DNA of 64,000 bases from Morganella morganii (GTDB taxonomy: Bacteria > Pseudomonadota > Gammaproteobacteria > Enterobacterales > Enterobacteriaceae). The position numbers were made by a program, and so were the translations under genes. This document shows positions 50,735 through 59,564 of this stretch, in pieces; within the stretch, counting starts at the first letter, position 1; each line of letters begins with the position of its first letter. The stretch lies in assembly GCF_019402645.1 (NCBI RefSeq), contig NZ_VKKS01000001.1:3008719-3072718 (forward strand), written 5' to 3'. The notes under the pieces were generated by a model. The model did no database searches. It saw nothing but the letters and a program-made list of their open reading frames with translations, and had not been told where the DNA came from.

Positions 50735-50768
50735 ACAGCACCGCTGATGCGGTGCTGTCTGTCTTTCT
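50735..50768 (+). terminator. Terminator after the MrpJ-like pair
   Basis: ACAGCACCGC (50735-50744) and GCGGTGCTGT (50749-50758) form a perfect 10-bp stem with a TGAT loop, followed by CTGTCTTTCTT. Confidence 0.75.
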
Positions 50769-51238
50769 TATACCGGCAGAGTCGTGACGTCCAGCCACTG
50801 CGCGTTTGTCAGCGCTGCCAGTCGCGCAGGTGTCAGCCGGACAGCGGAATTGGCCGACCCTGCCGCCGGTAATACGGTGTCATACTCACGGAGTGAATGA
50901 TCCGCATAAACGGTCAGCGGTACCGGCAGCCCGAACGGACAGACGCCCCCGACCTGATGGCCGGTAAACTGCATAACTTCCTCTGCATTCAGCATTTTGG
51001 CTTTGCAACCGAACTGTGTTTTGAATTTTTTATTGTCCAGCCGGGCATCCCCCGCCATCACAATCAGAATAGCGCTGTCATCCGTCAGCTTAAAAGAAAG
51101 TGTTTTACAGATTTGACCGGGCCTGACACCATGGACTTCCGCAGCCTGAGTGACCGTGGCAGTCGGCTGTGCGGTTTCAATAATCGTGACATCCGGGGCA
51201 TGCGTGCCGAACCAGGCACGAACCGTTTCGATACTCAT
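50768..51238 (-). CDS. YbaK/ProX-family aminoacyl-tRNA deacylase
   Basis: 156-residue member of the YbaK/EbsC domain family, which hydrolyses mischarged tRNAs in trans. The catalytic lysine lies in GQICKTLSFKLTDD, and GGVCPFGLP is the conserved substrate loop. Closest relatives by shape are the ProXp-type proteins rather than E. coli YbaK itself. Which mischarged tRNA it clears cannot be told. Single gene, convergent with the MrpJ-like pair. Confidence 0.85.
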   Translation of the reverse strand: MSIETVRAWFGTHAPDVTIIETAQPTATVTQAAEVHGVRPGQICKTLSFKLTDDSAILIVMAGDARLDNKKFKTQFGCKAKMLNAEEVMQFTGHQVGGVCPFGLPVPLTVYADHSLREYDTVLPAAGSANSAVRLTPARLAALTNAQWLDVTTLPV

Positions 51239-51414
51239 TCAGAACTCCGTTTTATTATCATGTGCTTTTTGTGTGTTTGCACCAACAGCTCACCATAATT
51301 TGCCCTGAATTGGCAGCCCTTTTTTGACAAAATAGCGCGGATACCGGTTATTCTGCCGGAATTCATGCTAGAGTGGGCTGTTCATATATTTATTGCTTAG
51401 CAGAAGGTAATGTC

Positions 51415-51933
51415 ATGCAACCTGTTGATATTCAGACTTTATTAAAAAAAGCAGAAGCGCTGTGTCTGTCACGCAGTGTGCGCATGACTTCACAGCGGAA
51501 ATCAATTCTGCAACTGATTGCCGGTCAGCCCGGTGCTATCAGTGCTTATGAGCTTCTGGATCTGCTGCGTGAAACAGAACCACAGGCAAAACCGCCGACA
51601 ATCTACCGCGGCCTCGAATTTCTGCTGGAGCAGGGATTTATCCACAAAATTGAGTCCACCAACAGTTTTGTGATGTGCCCGCATTTTGATAAACCCAGCC
51701 ATACATCCGTGCTGTTTATCTGTGATCGCTGCAACAGTGTGACGGAACGGGATGGTGAGGCGATTGATTCACAAATCAATCTGCTGGCGGACGCCGCACA
51801 GTTTCATATCCGCCACAGTGTGATTGAGGCGCACGGATACTGCCGCCCTTGTTATGATATTGAATCCTGCACCCGCAGAGATAAATGTCTGCATGACCAT
51901 GAGCATGACGAACCGCGTAAACGCGGACGCTGA
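51415..51933 (+). CDS. zur: Zinc uptake regulator Zur
   Basis: Fur-family repressor of zinc import genes. The ATG at 51415 (MQPVDIQTLLKKAE), after AGAAGG, gives 172 residues (171 in E. coli); an upstream frame start is non-conserved. The winged helix contains AKPPTIYRGLEFLLEQGF; zinc ligands are seen in HTSVLFICDRCNSV and AHGYCRPCYDIESC. The C-terminal His-rich tail HDHEHDE is common in Zur. Confidence 0.94.
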   Translation: MQPVDIQTLLKKAEALCLSRSVRMTSQRKSILQLIAGQPGAISAYELLDLLRETEPQAKPPTIYRGLEFLLEQGFIHKIESTNSFVMCPHFDKPSHTSVLFICDRCNSVTERDGEAIDSQINLLADAAQFHIRHSVIEAHGYCRPCYDIESCTRRDKCLHDHEHDEPRKRGR

Positions 51934-51938
51934 AAAAC

Positions 51939-51976
51939 AAAAACCACAGTGTCCGTCTCCGGAGTACTGTGGTTTT
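51939..51976. terminator. Bidirectional terminator between zur and lexA
   Basis: AAAACCACAGT (51940-51950) pairs with ACTGTGGTTTT (51965-51975), A-rich before and T-rich after, between convergent genes. Confidence 0.8.
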
Positions 51977-52011
51977 TAAGAGGATACCGTTTCAGGCAGA
52001 TATCCCGGAAA

Positions 52012-52626
52012 TCAGTGCCAGTCGTTATTACGAATCACACCCACTGCCAGACCCTCGACAGTAAAGTTTTGTTCCCGTAAATCCACCACAATCGGGCTGA
52101 ATTCCTCATTTTCTGCGTGCAGCTCAATCTTGCTGCCCACTTTCTTAAACCGTTTGACCGTCACTTCATCTTCGATACGGGCAACCACCACCTGGCCGTT
52201 ATGCACGTCCTGAGTTTTATGCACCGCCAGTAAGTCACCGTCCATAATACCGATATCTTTCATTGACATACCATTTACCCGCAGCAGGAAATCTGCACTG
52301 GGTTTAAACAGCATCGGGTCAATCTGATAACGGCTTTCGATATGTTCCTGTGCTAATAAAGGCTCACCCGCCGCCACACGGCCGATTAACGGTAAACCTT
52401 CATCTTCTTCTTCTTCCAGAAGCAGACGGATCCCCCGGGATGCCCCGGAGACAATCTCAATGACGCCTTTACGCGCCAGGGCTTTCAGGTGCTCTTCCGC
52501 CGCATTCGGAGAGCGAAAACCCAGCCGTGCCGCAATTTCTGCACGCGTCGGTGGCATGCCCGTCTGCGCAATATGGTCACGAACAAGGTCATAAACCTGT
52601 TGCTGCCGTGCCGTCAGTGCTTTCAT
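52012..52626 (-). CDS. lexA: SOS repressor LexA
   Basis: Self-cleaving repressor of the DNA-damage response. 204 residues (202 in E. coli, with a two-residue insertion in the acidic hinge). The N-terminal winged helix begins [19 protein letters not shown]; the cleavage Ala-Gly pair is in [10 protein letters not shown]; the catalytic serine and lysine are in NGMSMKDIG (about S121) and EVTVKRFKK (about K158). Two LexA boxes lie directly upstream. Confidence 0.98.
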   Translation of the reverse strand: MKALTARQQQVYDLVRDHIAQTGMPPTRAEIAARLGFRSPNAAEEHLKALARKGVIEIVSGASRGIRLLLEEEEDEGLPLIGRVAAGEPLLAQEHIESRYQIDPMLFKPSADFLLRVNGMSMKDIGIMDGDLLAVHKTQDVHNGQVVVARIEDEVTVKRFKKVGSKIELHAENEEFSPIVVDLREQNFTVEGLAVGVIRNNDWH

Positions 52627-52634
52627 TTCGCCCC

Positions 52635-52650
52635 CTGTTTGTTTATACAG
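52635..52650 (-). promoter_or_regulatory. LexA box proximal to lexA
   Basis: CTGTTTGTTTATACAG has the CTG-N10-CAG core and lies 8 bp upstream of the lexA start. Confidence 0.92.
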
Positions 52651-52655
52651 TCAGA

Positions 52656-52671
52656 CTGTGAGTATATACAG
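52656..52671 (-). promoter_or_regulatory. LexA box distal to lexA
   Basis: CTGTGAGTATATACAG has the CTG-N10-CAG core. The tandem, with 5 bp between boxes, matches the arrangement upstream of E. coli lexA. Confidence 0.92.
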
Positions 52672-52743
52672 GTATTCGGGGATTGGGAACCATAACATGA
52701 GGAAAATACGCGTTACGCCGCAGGTTTCACAAAAAATCGTCTG

Positions 52744-53115
52744 TTAAAAACGGAGGAACCAGCTGATAAACAGTATAATCCAGACAAACAACCCCAGTAA
52801 TGTGGCGATAAGTACTGCGGCTGACCCCATATCTTTAGCCCGGCCGGACAATTCGTGATATTCTGTACCGATGCGGTCAACCACCGCCTCAATCGCGCTG
52901 TTGATAAGTTCAATCACCACCACCAGCACCACAGAACCAATCAGCAGCACCCGCTCAACCGCCGTAAAAGAGAAAGAGAACGCAATAATGACGGCCGGGA
53001 TCAGCGTCAGCAATTCCTGCCGGATTGCCGCTTCATTTTTCCATGCTGCAATGAGCCCTTTCTTTGAATAACCTGCTGCTTTAATTAATCGTGTAAATCC
53101 GGTATTTTTTTTCAT
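52744..53115 (-). CDS. dgkA: Diacylglycerol kinase
   Basis: Three-span inner-membrane kinase that recycles diacylglycerol to phosphatidic acid. The ATG at 53115 gives 123 residues (122 in E. coli); a GTG at 53124 would add three. The active-site signature ELINSAIEAVVDRIG and EYHELSGRAKDMGSAAVL are intact. Divergent from plsB, the pair having the same order as E. coli. Confidence 0.96.
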   Translation of the reverse strand: MKKNTGFTRLIKAAGYSKKGLIAAWKNEAAIRQELLTLIPAVIIAFSFSFTAVERVLLIGSVVLVVVIELINSAIEAVVDRIGTEYHELSGRAKDMGSAAVLIATLLGLFVWIILFISWFLRF

Positions 53116-53253
53116 TTCGGTCACTGTTAATAGTGTGATTATCTGACTGGCCGCCGCCGTTTTTCCGCGATTTTATTGCTGCCGCAACACAGATCTGGCT
53201 CCGCCTTTCTGGTATGCTGAACGCGAATTGTCAACAAGAGGCTTCATACATTT

Positions 53254-55728
53254 ATGTCACTTTGGCGTAAAATATACTATAACGTATTGAATTTACCATT
53301 AAAACTATTGGTGAAAAGCAAGCCGATCCCGACGGATCCGGTCAATGAGCTGGGGCTGGATACACAACGTCCGACACTCTATGTTCTTCCTTATCACTCT
53401 AAGGCGGATTTGCTGACACTGCACCGTCAGTGTCTCGCACAGGGCATGCAGGATCCGCTGAAAGATAACGTCATCGGTAATACCACATTACCGGGCTACG
53501 TCTTTATTGATGACGGCCCGCGTGTGTTCCGTTATTACTCCCTGAATCCGCGTAAGGATTCAGTCCATATTTTCCACGCCTATCTGGATCTGCACCGCAA
53601 TAATCCGGAGCTGGATATTCAGATGCTGCCGGTTTCAGTGATGTTCGGCCGTTCGCCGGGCCGCGAGGGGCACCATGGTGTACCGCATCTGCGTCTGTTA
53701 AACGGGATCCAGAAATTTTTTGCGGTACTCTGGCTGGGACGTGACAGCTTTGTCCGGTTCTCACAGCCGGTGTCCATGGGTGCAATGGCCTCTGAACACG
53801 GTACTGATACTATTATCGCCAATAAACTGGCCCGTGTCGCCCGTATTCACTTCTCCCGTCAGCGTATGGCCGCTATCGGCCCGAAACTGCCGGTGCGTCA
53901 GGTGCTGTTCAATAAGCTGCTGAAGTCCAAAGCAATTGAAAAAGCCGTTGAAGATGAGGCTAAAACCAAAAAGATCACTATTGAAAAAGCACGTCAGAAT
54001 GCAGTCTCAATGATGAACGAGGTGGCTGCCAACTTTACTTATGACGCCCTGCGTGTGGCTGACCGTGTCCTCGGCTGGACCTGGAACCGCCTGTATCAGG
54101 GGCTGAATGTCCATAATGCGGAGCGGGTGCGCCAGCTGGCACAGGACGGCCATGAGATAGTGTATGTGCCCTGCCACCGCAGTCACATGGATTACCTGCT
54201 GCTCTCCTATGTGCTCTATCATCAGGGCCTGGTGCCGCCGCATATCGCAGCCGGGATCAACCTCAACTTCTGGCCGGCGGGGCCGATTTTCCGCCGCCTC
54301 GGCGCTTTCTTTATCCGCCGCAGTTTCAGGGGTAATAAGCTGTATTCCACGGTTTTCCGTGAGTATCTGAGTGAATTATTCTCACGCGGTTATTCCATCG
54401 AATACTTTGTCGAGGGCGGCCGTTCCCGTACCGGACGTCTGCTGGAACCGAAAACCGGCACACTATCGATGACTCTCCAGGCCATGCTGCGCGGTGATTC
54501 ACGGCCAATCACCCTGGTGCCGGTGTATATCGGTTATGAGCATGTGATGGAAGTGGGTACTTACGCCAAAGAACTGCGCGGTGCCACCAAGCAGAAAGAA
54601 GGTTTTATGCAGATGGTGCGCGGCCTGCGAAAACTGCGTAACCTCGGTCAGGGTTATGTGAACTTCGGGCAGCCAATCCCGCTGTCACAGTACCTGACAA
54701 AACAGGTGCCGGAATGGCGCGAGGCGATCGATCCTGTTGAGCCGCAGCGTCCGTCCTGGCTGACACCGACCGCTACATCACTGGCTGATAACATCATGGT
54801 GAGCATCAATAATGCCGCTGCCGCTAACGCTATCAACCTGTGTACCACAGCTCTGCTGGCCTCCCGTCAGCGCGCCCTGACCCGCGAACAGCTGATTGAA
54901 CAACTCGACTGCTATCTTCAGCTGCTGCGTAATGTGCCGTATTCTCCGGACAGCACCACCCCGGCGAAAAGTGCGGAAGAGCTGCTGGAACACGCATTGC
55001 AGATGAATAAGTTCGAGGTCGAGAAAGACAGCCTCGGGGATATCATCATTCTGCCGCGTGAGAACGCGGTACTGATGACATACTACCGGAATAACATTCT
55101 GCATATGCTGGTACTGCCGTCCCTGGTGACCAGTATCCTGATCCACCACCGCCGAGTCAGCACAGAGATGCTGCGTGCGCATGTCGGAATGATCTATCCG
55201 CTGCTGAAAGCGGAACTGTTTATGCGTTACAGTCAGGAAGAGCTGCCGGAAATCCTCGATACCATCATCGATGAACTGTGCCGCCAGCAACTGATTTGCC
55301 GCCGTGATGACAATATGCTGGTGATCAACCCGGCCCGCATCCGTCCGTTACAGCTGCTGGCAGCCGGGATCCGTGAAACATTACAGCGTTATGCGATCAC
55401 TCTGTCGCTGCTGAATGCCACTCCGGAAATCAGCCGTTCAGCACTGGAAAAAGAGAGCCGGATGCTGGCACAGCGTCTGTCTGTTCTGCACGGCATCAAC
55501 GCACCGGAATTCTTCGACAAAGCCGTGTTTGCCACCCTGGTCAGCACGCTGCGTGAAGAGGGCTATATCAATGACAATGATGATGTAATTGAAGCTAATG
55601 CCGGTGAGTTCTACAATGTGCTGGCAGAACTGATGTCGCCGGAAGTCCGTCTGACTATCGAAAGCGTCAGTCTGGAGCCGGAAGAAGCTGTACCGGCGGA
55701 AAGTGACGACAGTAATCAGTCCGCCTGA
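53254..55728 (+). CDS. plsB: Glycerol-3-phosphate acyltransferase
   Basis: Membrane enzyme for the first acylation in phospholipid synthesis. 824 residues (807 in E. coli). The acyltransferase motifs are [18 protein letters not shown] (HX4D, near 307), [35 protein letters not shown] and [16 protein letters not shown] polar tail after about 805 is longer than in E. coli. The gene is followed by a terminator and then the accessory toxin region. Confidence 0.97.
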   Translation: MSLWRKIYYNVLNLPLKLLVKSKPIPTDPVNELGLDTQRPTLYVLPYHSKADLLTLHRQCLAQGMQDPLKDNVIGNTTLPGYVFIDDGPRVFRYYSLNPRKDSVHIFHAYLDLHRNNPELDIQMLPVSVMFGRSPGREGHHGVPHLRLLNGIQKFFAVLWLGRDSFVRFSQPVSMGAMASEHGTDTIIANKLARVARIHFSRQRMAAIGPKLPVRQVLFNKLLKSKAIEKAVEDEAKTKKITIEKARQNAVSMMNEVAANFTYDALRVADRVLGWTWNRLYQGLNVHNAERVRQLAQDGHEIVYVPCHRSHMDYLLLSYVLYHQGLVPPHIAAGINLNFWPAGPIFRRLGAFFIRRSFRGNKLYSTVFREYLSELFSRGYSIEYFVEGGRSRTGRLLEPKTGTLSMTLQAMLRGDSRPITLVPVYIGYEHVMEVGTYAKELRGATKQKEGFMQMVRGLRKLRNLGQGYVNFGQPIPLSQYLTKQVPEWREAIDPVEPQRPSWLTPTATSLADNIMVSINNAAAANAINLCTTALLASRQRALTREQLIEQLDCYLQLLRNVPYSPDSTTPAKSAEELLEHALQMNKFEVEKDSLGDIIILPRENAVLMTYYRNNILHMLVLPSLVTSILIHHRRVSTEMLRAHVGMIYPLLKAELFMRYSQEELPEILDTIIDELCRQQLICRRDDNMLVINPARIRPLQLLAAGIRETLQRYAITLSLLNATPEISRSALEKESRMLAQRLSVLHGINAPEFFDKAVFATLVSTLREEGYINDNDDVIEANAGEFYNVLAELMSPEVRLTIESVSLEPEEAVPAESDDSNQSA

Positions 55729-55750
55729 TACCGGTAAACGCTGAGTACAA

Positions 55751-55785
55751 AAAAAGGAGATTGGGTAACCGGTCTCCTTTTTTAT
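55751..55785 (+). terminator. Terminator of plsB
   Basis: AAAAAGGAGA (55751-55760) pairs with TCTCCTTTTT (55773-55782), followed by more T. Confidence 0.88.
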
Positions 55786-55902
55786 TGCCGGTTAACAAAC
55801 GGAGGAAATGCAGATATTATCGGTCTGCCTTCAGACGGAATACCTGCCGCTCATCCGTGAGTAACGGGTATCCACCTTAATTTCATCCCTGATAGAAATG
55901 AG

Positions 55903-56157
55903 TTACCACTTATCGCGATAATCGAATGACACCTGATAATCGTATTTACTCAGATCAATTTTATTAGCCAGATGCTTCTGAAGGTAGGGAACCCACGCAG
56001 AAATAACATCAAAACTACCTGTATTGATGATATTTTCATTTGGATTAACTGTTTGATTAATAACGGTATCGTCATCACCAAGATCTTTCGAATATTCATC
56101 ATTAATAAAATCTCCTGTTTTTTTATCAAACCACTTTACATATATCTTTAATCCCAT
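55903..56157 (-). CDS. Colicin E3-type immunity protein
   Basis: 84 residues, the size of ImmE3. MGLKIYVKWFDKKTGDF, EYSKDLGDDD, FDVISAWVPYLQ and the C-terminal YQVSFDYRDKW follow the ImmE3/cloacin immunity pattern strand by strand. Such proteins bind the rRNase domain away from its active site and block ribosome access. The gene starts 14 bp after the toxin stop on the same strand, the usual toxin-immunity order. Complete and likely functional. Confidence 0.88.
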   Translation of the reverse strand: MGLKIYVKWFDKKTGDFINDEYSKDLGDDDTVINQTVNPNENIINTGSFDVISAWVPYLQKHLANKIDLSKYDYQVSFDYRDKW

Positions 56158-56171
56158 GATTGATTATCTTC

Positions 56172-56564
56172 TTATAAATATTTTTTGATATTACGTTTCG
56201 GGTCTGCCGGTTTCAGTTGATTGCCCGTTTTCGGGTCAAACACACCAAGATGCTGCCCATCACTGGCCCGATAACCTTCGATTTCACCATGCTGATAGTC
56301 CCATTCGTAGATTTTCCGGCCTTTATCCCCAACCCAACGAGCTCGTTTACCAGATCCGCCTTGTTTGGGTGTTTTTGGCTTACTTTCCTTTAACTCACCC
56401 AATCCTTTAATATCCTGCTCAGCCTTAACCTTATCCCCGGAGATTTTTTCCTTGTCTTCCGCTTTCTTTCGACTTTCCATCGCATCCGACAGGGCTTTTT
56501 CCAACTGCCCTATTTCCTTTTCCGTTGCCACGGCTCCGGCAACTACAAGCTCTTCCTCTGCCAC
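56172..56564 (-). CDS. Orphan colicin E3-type 16S rRNase domain (truncated toxin)
   Basis: The C-terminal 70 residues match the colicin E3/cloacin DF13 ribosomal RNase domain, which cuts 16S rRNA at the decoding site. Catalytic residues are kept: D89, H92 and E96 in YEWDYQHGEIEGYR, and R124 near the end (PKRNIKKYL). The receptor and translocation domains of a full colicin (about 450 residues) are absent. The frame stays open upstream to 56645 with no ATG, encoding SYRWIPDARNQIKIPEE, so a GTG at 56564 or an internal start would be needed; no ribosome binding site is evident. It is probably a detached toxin end or displaced cassette. Confidence 0.8.
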   Translation of the reverse strand: MAEEELVVAGAVATEKEIGQLEKALSDAMESRKKAEDKEKISGDKVKAEQDIKGLGELKESKPKTPKQGGSGKRARWVGDKGRKIYEWDYQHGEIEGYRASDGQHLGVFDPKTGNQLKPADPKRNIKKYL

Positions 56565-56932
56565 CGCCGGGAATTTTTTTGTTTCTTCCGGGATTTTAAT
56601 CTGATTCCGCGCATCCGGAATCCAGCGATAAGACGGGTAAGACTTTTAAGTATAAATTAGTTAATAAATACATTATTTAAATATACTTATGATTTTCTTG
56701 TGTTCCGAATGATAACTATTGAATCAGTCTATATATAAGATGTTTGTTAGCTAAGTTCCTCCGGCAAGAAAAAATTATTACCATATGAAAAATATAACTT
56801 TTTATTCCGCATCGTGGATTTACCGCCAAACTCACCTTCATTAAATAAAATTAACGATTGATTGGTAAAAATAGACAATCTATTATTTAAGAATAATTAT
56901 CCCAGAGAAATTTAAATATTAAAAGGAATACA
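56565..56932. other. Region between the truncated toxin and hcp
   Basis: 56565-56645 continues the toxin reading frame without a start codon. The rest (to 56932) is AT-rich and non-coding and must contain the rightward hcp promoter; AAGGA (56922-56926) is the hcp ribosome binding site. No repeat or insertion sequence is visible. Confidence 0.55.
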
Positions 56933-57412
56933 ATGTCAGACATAATTTATTTGACGTTAAAGGGGCGTAATCAGGGATTAATTTCGGCAGCTTATTCAAG
57001 CTACGACTCCATTGGCAATAGGTATCAGGATGGACATACCGATGAAATACTGGTGTATTCTACAAACTATGATATAAACCGACAGCAGAATATCTCTCAT
57101 GCACCTTTCATATTAACAAAAGCAGATGATAAATCAACACCCCTCTTACTAACCGCCATATCTGGTAATGAAATTTTAGACTGTGAGTTCAAATTTCATC
57201 GTGTTGATAAGAACGGAGGACTACAGCACTATAAAACTATCAAATTGGGTAAGGCTTCAATTATCAGAATTGCAAATGAACATCCAAACTCACAATTGAA
57301 TAATGAATTGCAACCATTCGAAATGGTATCATTACGATATGAAAGTATTACAATAAATCATATTACAGCAAGCACATCAGGTTACAGCATTAGCCAGACG
57401 GCAGGTAAATAA
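56933..57412 (+). CDS. hcp: Type VI secretion Hcp protein (orphan)
   Basis: 159-residue Hcp, the ring protein of the type VI secretion tube, which can also carry effectors in its pore. Hallmarks are MSDIIYLTLKGRNQGLIS, DGHTDEILVYSTNY, KADDKSTPLLLTAISGN and VSLRYESITINHITASTS. No other T6SS structural gene is in the window, so it is an auxiliary hcp module fed by a main cluster elsewhere. Its stop shares one base with the next gene (TAATG), implying co-translation. A/T-rich codon use differs from plsB. Confidence 0.93.
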   Translation: MSDIIYLTLKGRNQGLISAAYSSYDSIGNRYQDGHTDEILVYSTNYDINRQQNISHAPFILTKADDKSTPLLLTAISGNEILDCEFKFHRVDKNGGLQHYKTIKLGKASIIRIANEHPNSQLNNELQPFEMVSLRYESITINHITASTSGYSISQTAGK

Positions 57413-57964
57413 TGGTCAGGGCTATTATCGATGTTCATAAAAATAGTTATGACGTGCCGGTAATCATAGCATCAGATCCACTCTATACTGCAATGATTGC
57501 AGATCCTGTAAATATTTACGTTATGGTAGATAATGATTATTTAGGCCACGTTGGATTAGTCATTGGTGATGGGGAACAGGCCTTGTTATATGACCCTTCA
57601 GGTGGTTATATAGGATGTGGAGAGAAGTGCCTCGCAAACGAGATCGCTCGTCGTGGTTCCGGAGAATTTATGCCATATCCTGATTTTGATTGGGATACTT
57701 ACCTTTCCTATCATCGTTGGAGTAGCGACGATATTGTCGTAATTCAATTCACTATACCTGAAGAACATGCAGAGCGGCTCAGGAAGATCATTCTTAATAA
57801 TGACTATTCATATTACTTTCATTGTGCAACAAATGTCGCCAGGGTGCTGAGAGAGTGGAGGCATATTTGAAAATTTAGAGGATGGCTTCAGGGCTCCATG
57901 GGGTGTAAAAGAAGAGTTGTTAGGTATGAAACCACCAGAGGTTCTATTCCCAAATGCCAAATAA
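57412..57964 (+). pseudogene. T6SS effector, permuted NlpC/P60-like, with a late frameshift
   Basis: The first frame (57412-57870) gives 152 residues with His46 in DYLGHVGLVIGDGEQALLYD and Cys138 in YYFHCATNVARVL, the permuted papain order seen in peptidoglycan-hydrolysing T6SS effectors. It stops right after ARVLREWRH. In the +1 frame the reading continues as GIFENLEDGF, RAPWGVKEELL and a stop at 57964, overlapping the next gene's ATG by 11 bp. Skipping one base, the A at 57859, joins both parts to a protein of about 183 residues. The tail parallels that of the protein at 33520. The lesion is after both catalytic residues; the truncated form might retain activity, or the base may be an assembly error. 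Confidence 0.75.
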
Positions 57965-58433
57965 AAAAAGCACTGTGTACATCAATGGATTATCAGGGAT
58001 TATTGGTTCTATTGCATATTTTATAGTAGTAGTTAATCAGTCATTTTTTCGGGTCTATGGTTATTATGGAGACATGTATGAGGCAGTGTCTGACTATTAT
58101 AACGGGATGGGCTTATTTTATTTATTTTATTCTATCATTTTTATTTTCTTACTACGATTTCAGACAACAAAATTATCCCTTTTCAAATGGAGAGCTCTGT
58201 ATATTGTTTTCCCGATTTTGATACCAATGGTAGCCTGGTATTTCTATACGTGTCTGAAACAGTCAATTTACCAAAAATCGTGCTTTGATATGTCATTGTA
58301 TGATTTTATGATAAGAGTATTAGTCTCATTTATAGGCTCTTATTCCTATGTTTTTGTTATGTTCTCCGTTGCCTCTTTCACATTGCTTGTGACAATAAAA
58401 AAATTGGTTTTTAAGTACGATAATAAGAAATAA
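57954..58433 (+). CDS. Predicted membrane protein, probable effector immunity protein
   Basis: 159 residues with four likely membrane helices: about 10-30 (GIIGSIAYFIVVVNQSFF), 52-70 (LFYLFYSIIFIFLLRF), 80-105 (WRALYIVFPILIPMVAWYFY) and 125-150 (VLVSFIGSYSYVFVMFSVA). I do not recognise the family. Its ATG lies inside the original end of the effector gene, the usual effector-immunity arrangement. Known immunity proteins for wall-cutting effectors are mostly periplasmic; a multi-span membrane protein would be atypical, so the true target could be different. Role inferred from position. Confidence 0.6.
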   Translation: MPNKKSTVYINGLSGIIGSIAYFIVVVNQSFFRVYGYYGDMYEAVSDYYNGMGLFYLFYSIIFIFLLRFQTTKLSLFKWRALYIVFPILIPMVAWYFYTCLKQSIYQKSCFDMSLYDFMIRVLVSFIGSYSYVFVMFSVASFTLLVTIKKLVFKYDNKK

Positions 58434-58523
58434 ACGTACTATATTACGCCTCTGAAAAATTAATCCGGGACGCCCCCATCGATATCGTTCACCAGTGTTG
58501 AATCAACAATGCAGTTGTCAACT

Positions 58524-58569
58524 TGTGGTGGCCAGCTAAAACCAGCCACCGTTTTAGTTGACCACTACA
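58524..58569. repeat. Imperfect inverted repeat resembling paired insertion-sequence ends
   Basis: TGTGGTGGCCAGCTAAAAC (58524-58542) and GTTTTAGTTGACCACTACA (58551-58569) are inverted copies, 16 of 19 positions alike, separated by CAGCCACC. Ends starting TGT and ending ACA are typical of several insertion sequences. No transposase lies between, so this may be two ends left after deletion, or a strong hairpin. It lies between the T6SS module and ubiA. Confidence 0.5.
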
Positions 58570-58673
58570 GAATTTTGACCGAACAGATGGTTACGCTTGA
58601 GCACTGTAAATGAGTGCCTGCATGGTACCGTAAAAGGCTTCACACAGGCGGATACCAAAGCGCTTATCCGGAT

Positions 58674-59540
58674 TTACAGATAACTGACCAGCATGCCGAG
58701 AAACAGAATAAACCCGACATAGTTATTATTCATAAACGCCTGGAAACACGGGTCGCGCTCACGGTCGGCCATCAGACGCTGCTGATAGACAAATAATGCC
58801 CCGGCCAGCAGCAGAGACCAGTAGAAGATCCCCGACAAATTCACCATCATACCGACCCATAACAGCATCAGAATCATCACCAGCTGCAATATACCGATAA
58901 TGATCTTATCAAAGCGCCCGAACAGGATAGCCGTGGATTTCACCCCGATTTTCAGGTCATCGTTACGATCCACCATTGCGTACTGAGTATCATAAATCAC
59001 GGACCAGATAATATTAACCGCAAACAGCAACCAGCACTCTGCCGGCAGTGATTCGCCGACAGCCGCAAACGCCATCGGAATTGACCAGCCGAATGCCGCA
59101 CCCAGCACCACCTGCGGCAGATGACTGACCCGTTTCACAAACGGGTACACCCAGGCCAGCACCAGTCCGGCAACTGACAGCCAGATGGTCATGGTATTCA
59201 GTGTCAGCACCAGCCCGAATGACACCAGCACCAGCACCACGAACAGAATTTTGGCTTCTTTTTCTGTAACATCACCGCGCGGCAACGGTCGGTTTTTGGT
59301 TCGTTCCACCGAGCCGTCAAATTTCCGGTCAGCGAAATCATTAATCACACAGCCGGCGGCACGCATACTGAACACACCAATGGTAAAGATGATAAGAATA
59401 TGCCAGTCCGGGACACCTCTGGCGGCTATCCATAACGCCCAGTAGGTCGGCCACAGCAGTAACAGTGAGCCAATAGGGCGGTCTGTCCGCATCAGACGGC
59501 TGTATGCCTGCCATTTGCTGCGTACCATGCTTCGTTCCAC
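58674..59540 (-). CDS. ubiA: 4-hydroxybenzoate octaprenyltransferase
   Basis: Inner-membrane prenyltransferase joining the octaprenyl chain to 4-hydroxybenzoate in ubiquinone synthesis. I choose the GTG at 59540 (GGAG 9 bp upstream), giving 288 residues and the same N-terminal length before [18 protein letters not shown] as E. coli (290 total); a GTG at 59564 and ATG at 59528 are alternatives. The two Asp-rich motifs are [15 protein letters not shown] and [16 protein letters not shown]. Nine membrane segments. Follows ubiC by 24 bp. Confidence 0.95.
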   Translation of the reverse strand: MERSMVRSKWQAYSRLMRTDRPIGSLLLLWPTYWALWIAARGVPDWHILIIFTIGVFSMRAAGCVINDFADRKFDGSVERTKNRPLPRGDVTEKEAKILFVVLVLVSFGLVLTLNTMTIWLSVAGLVLAWVYPFVKRVSHLPQVVLGAAFGWSIPMAFAAVGESLPAECWLLFAVNIIWSVIYDTQYAMVDRNDDLKIGVKSTAILFGRFDKIIIGILQLVMILMLLWVGMMVNLSGIFYWSLLLAGALFVYQQRLMADRERDPCFQAFMNNNYVGFILFLGMLVSYL

Positions 59541-59564
59541 GTTATTCTTCTCCGAGATATTCAC

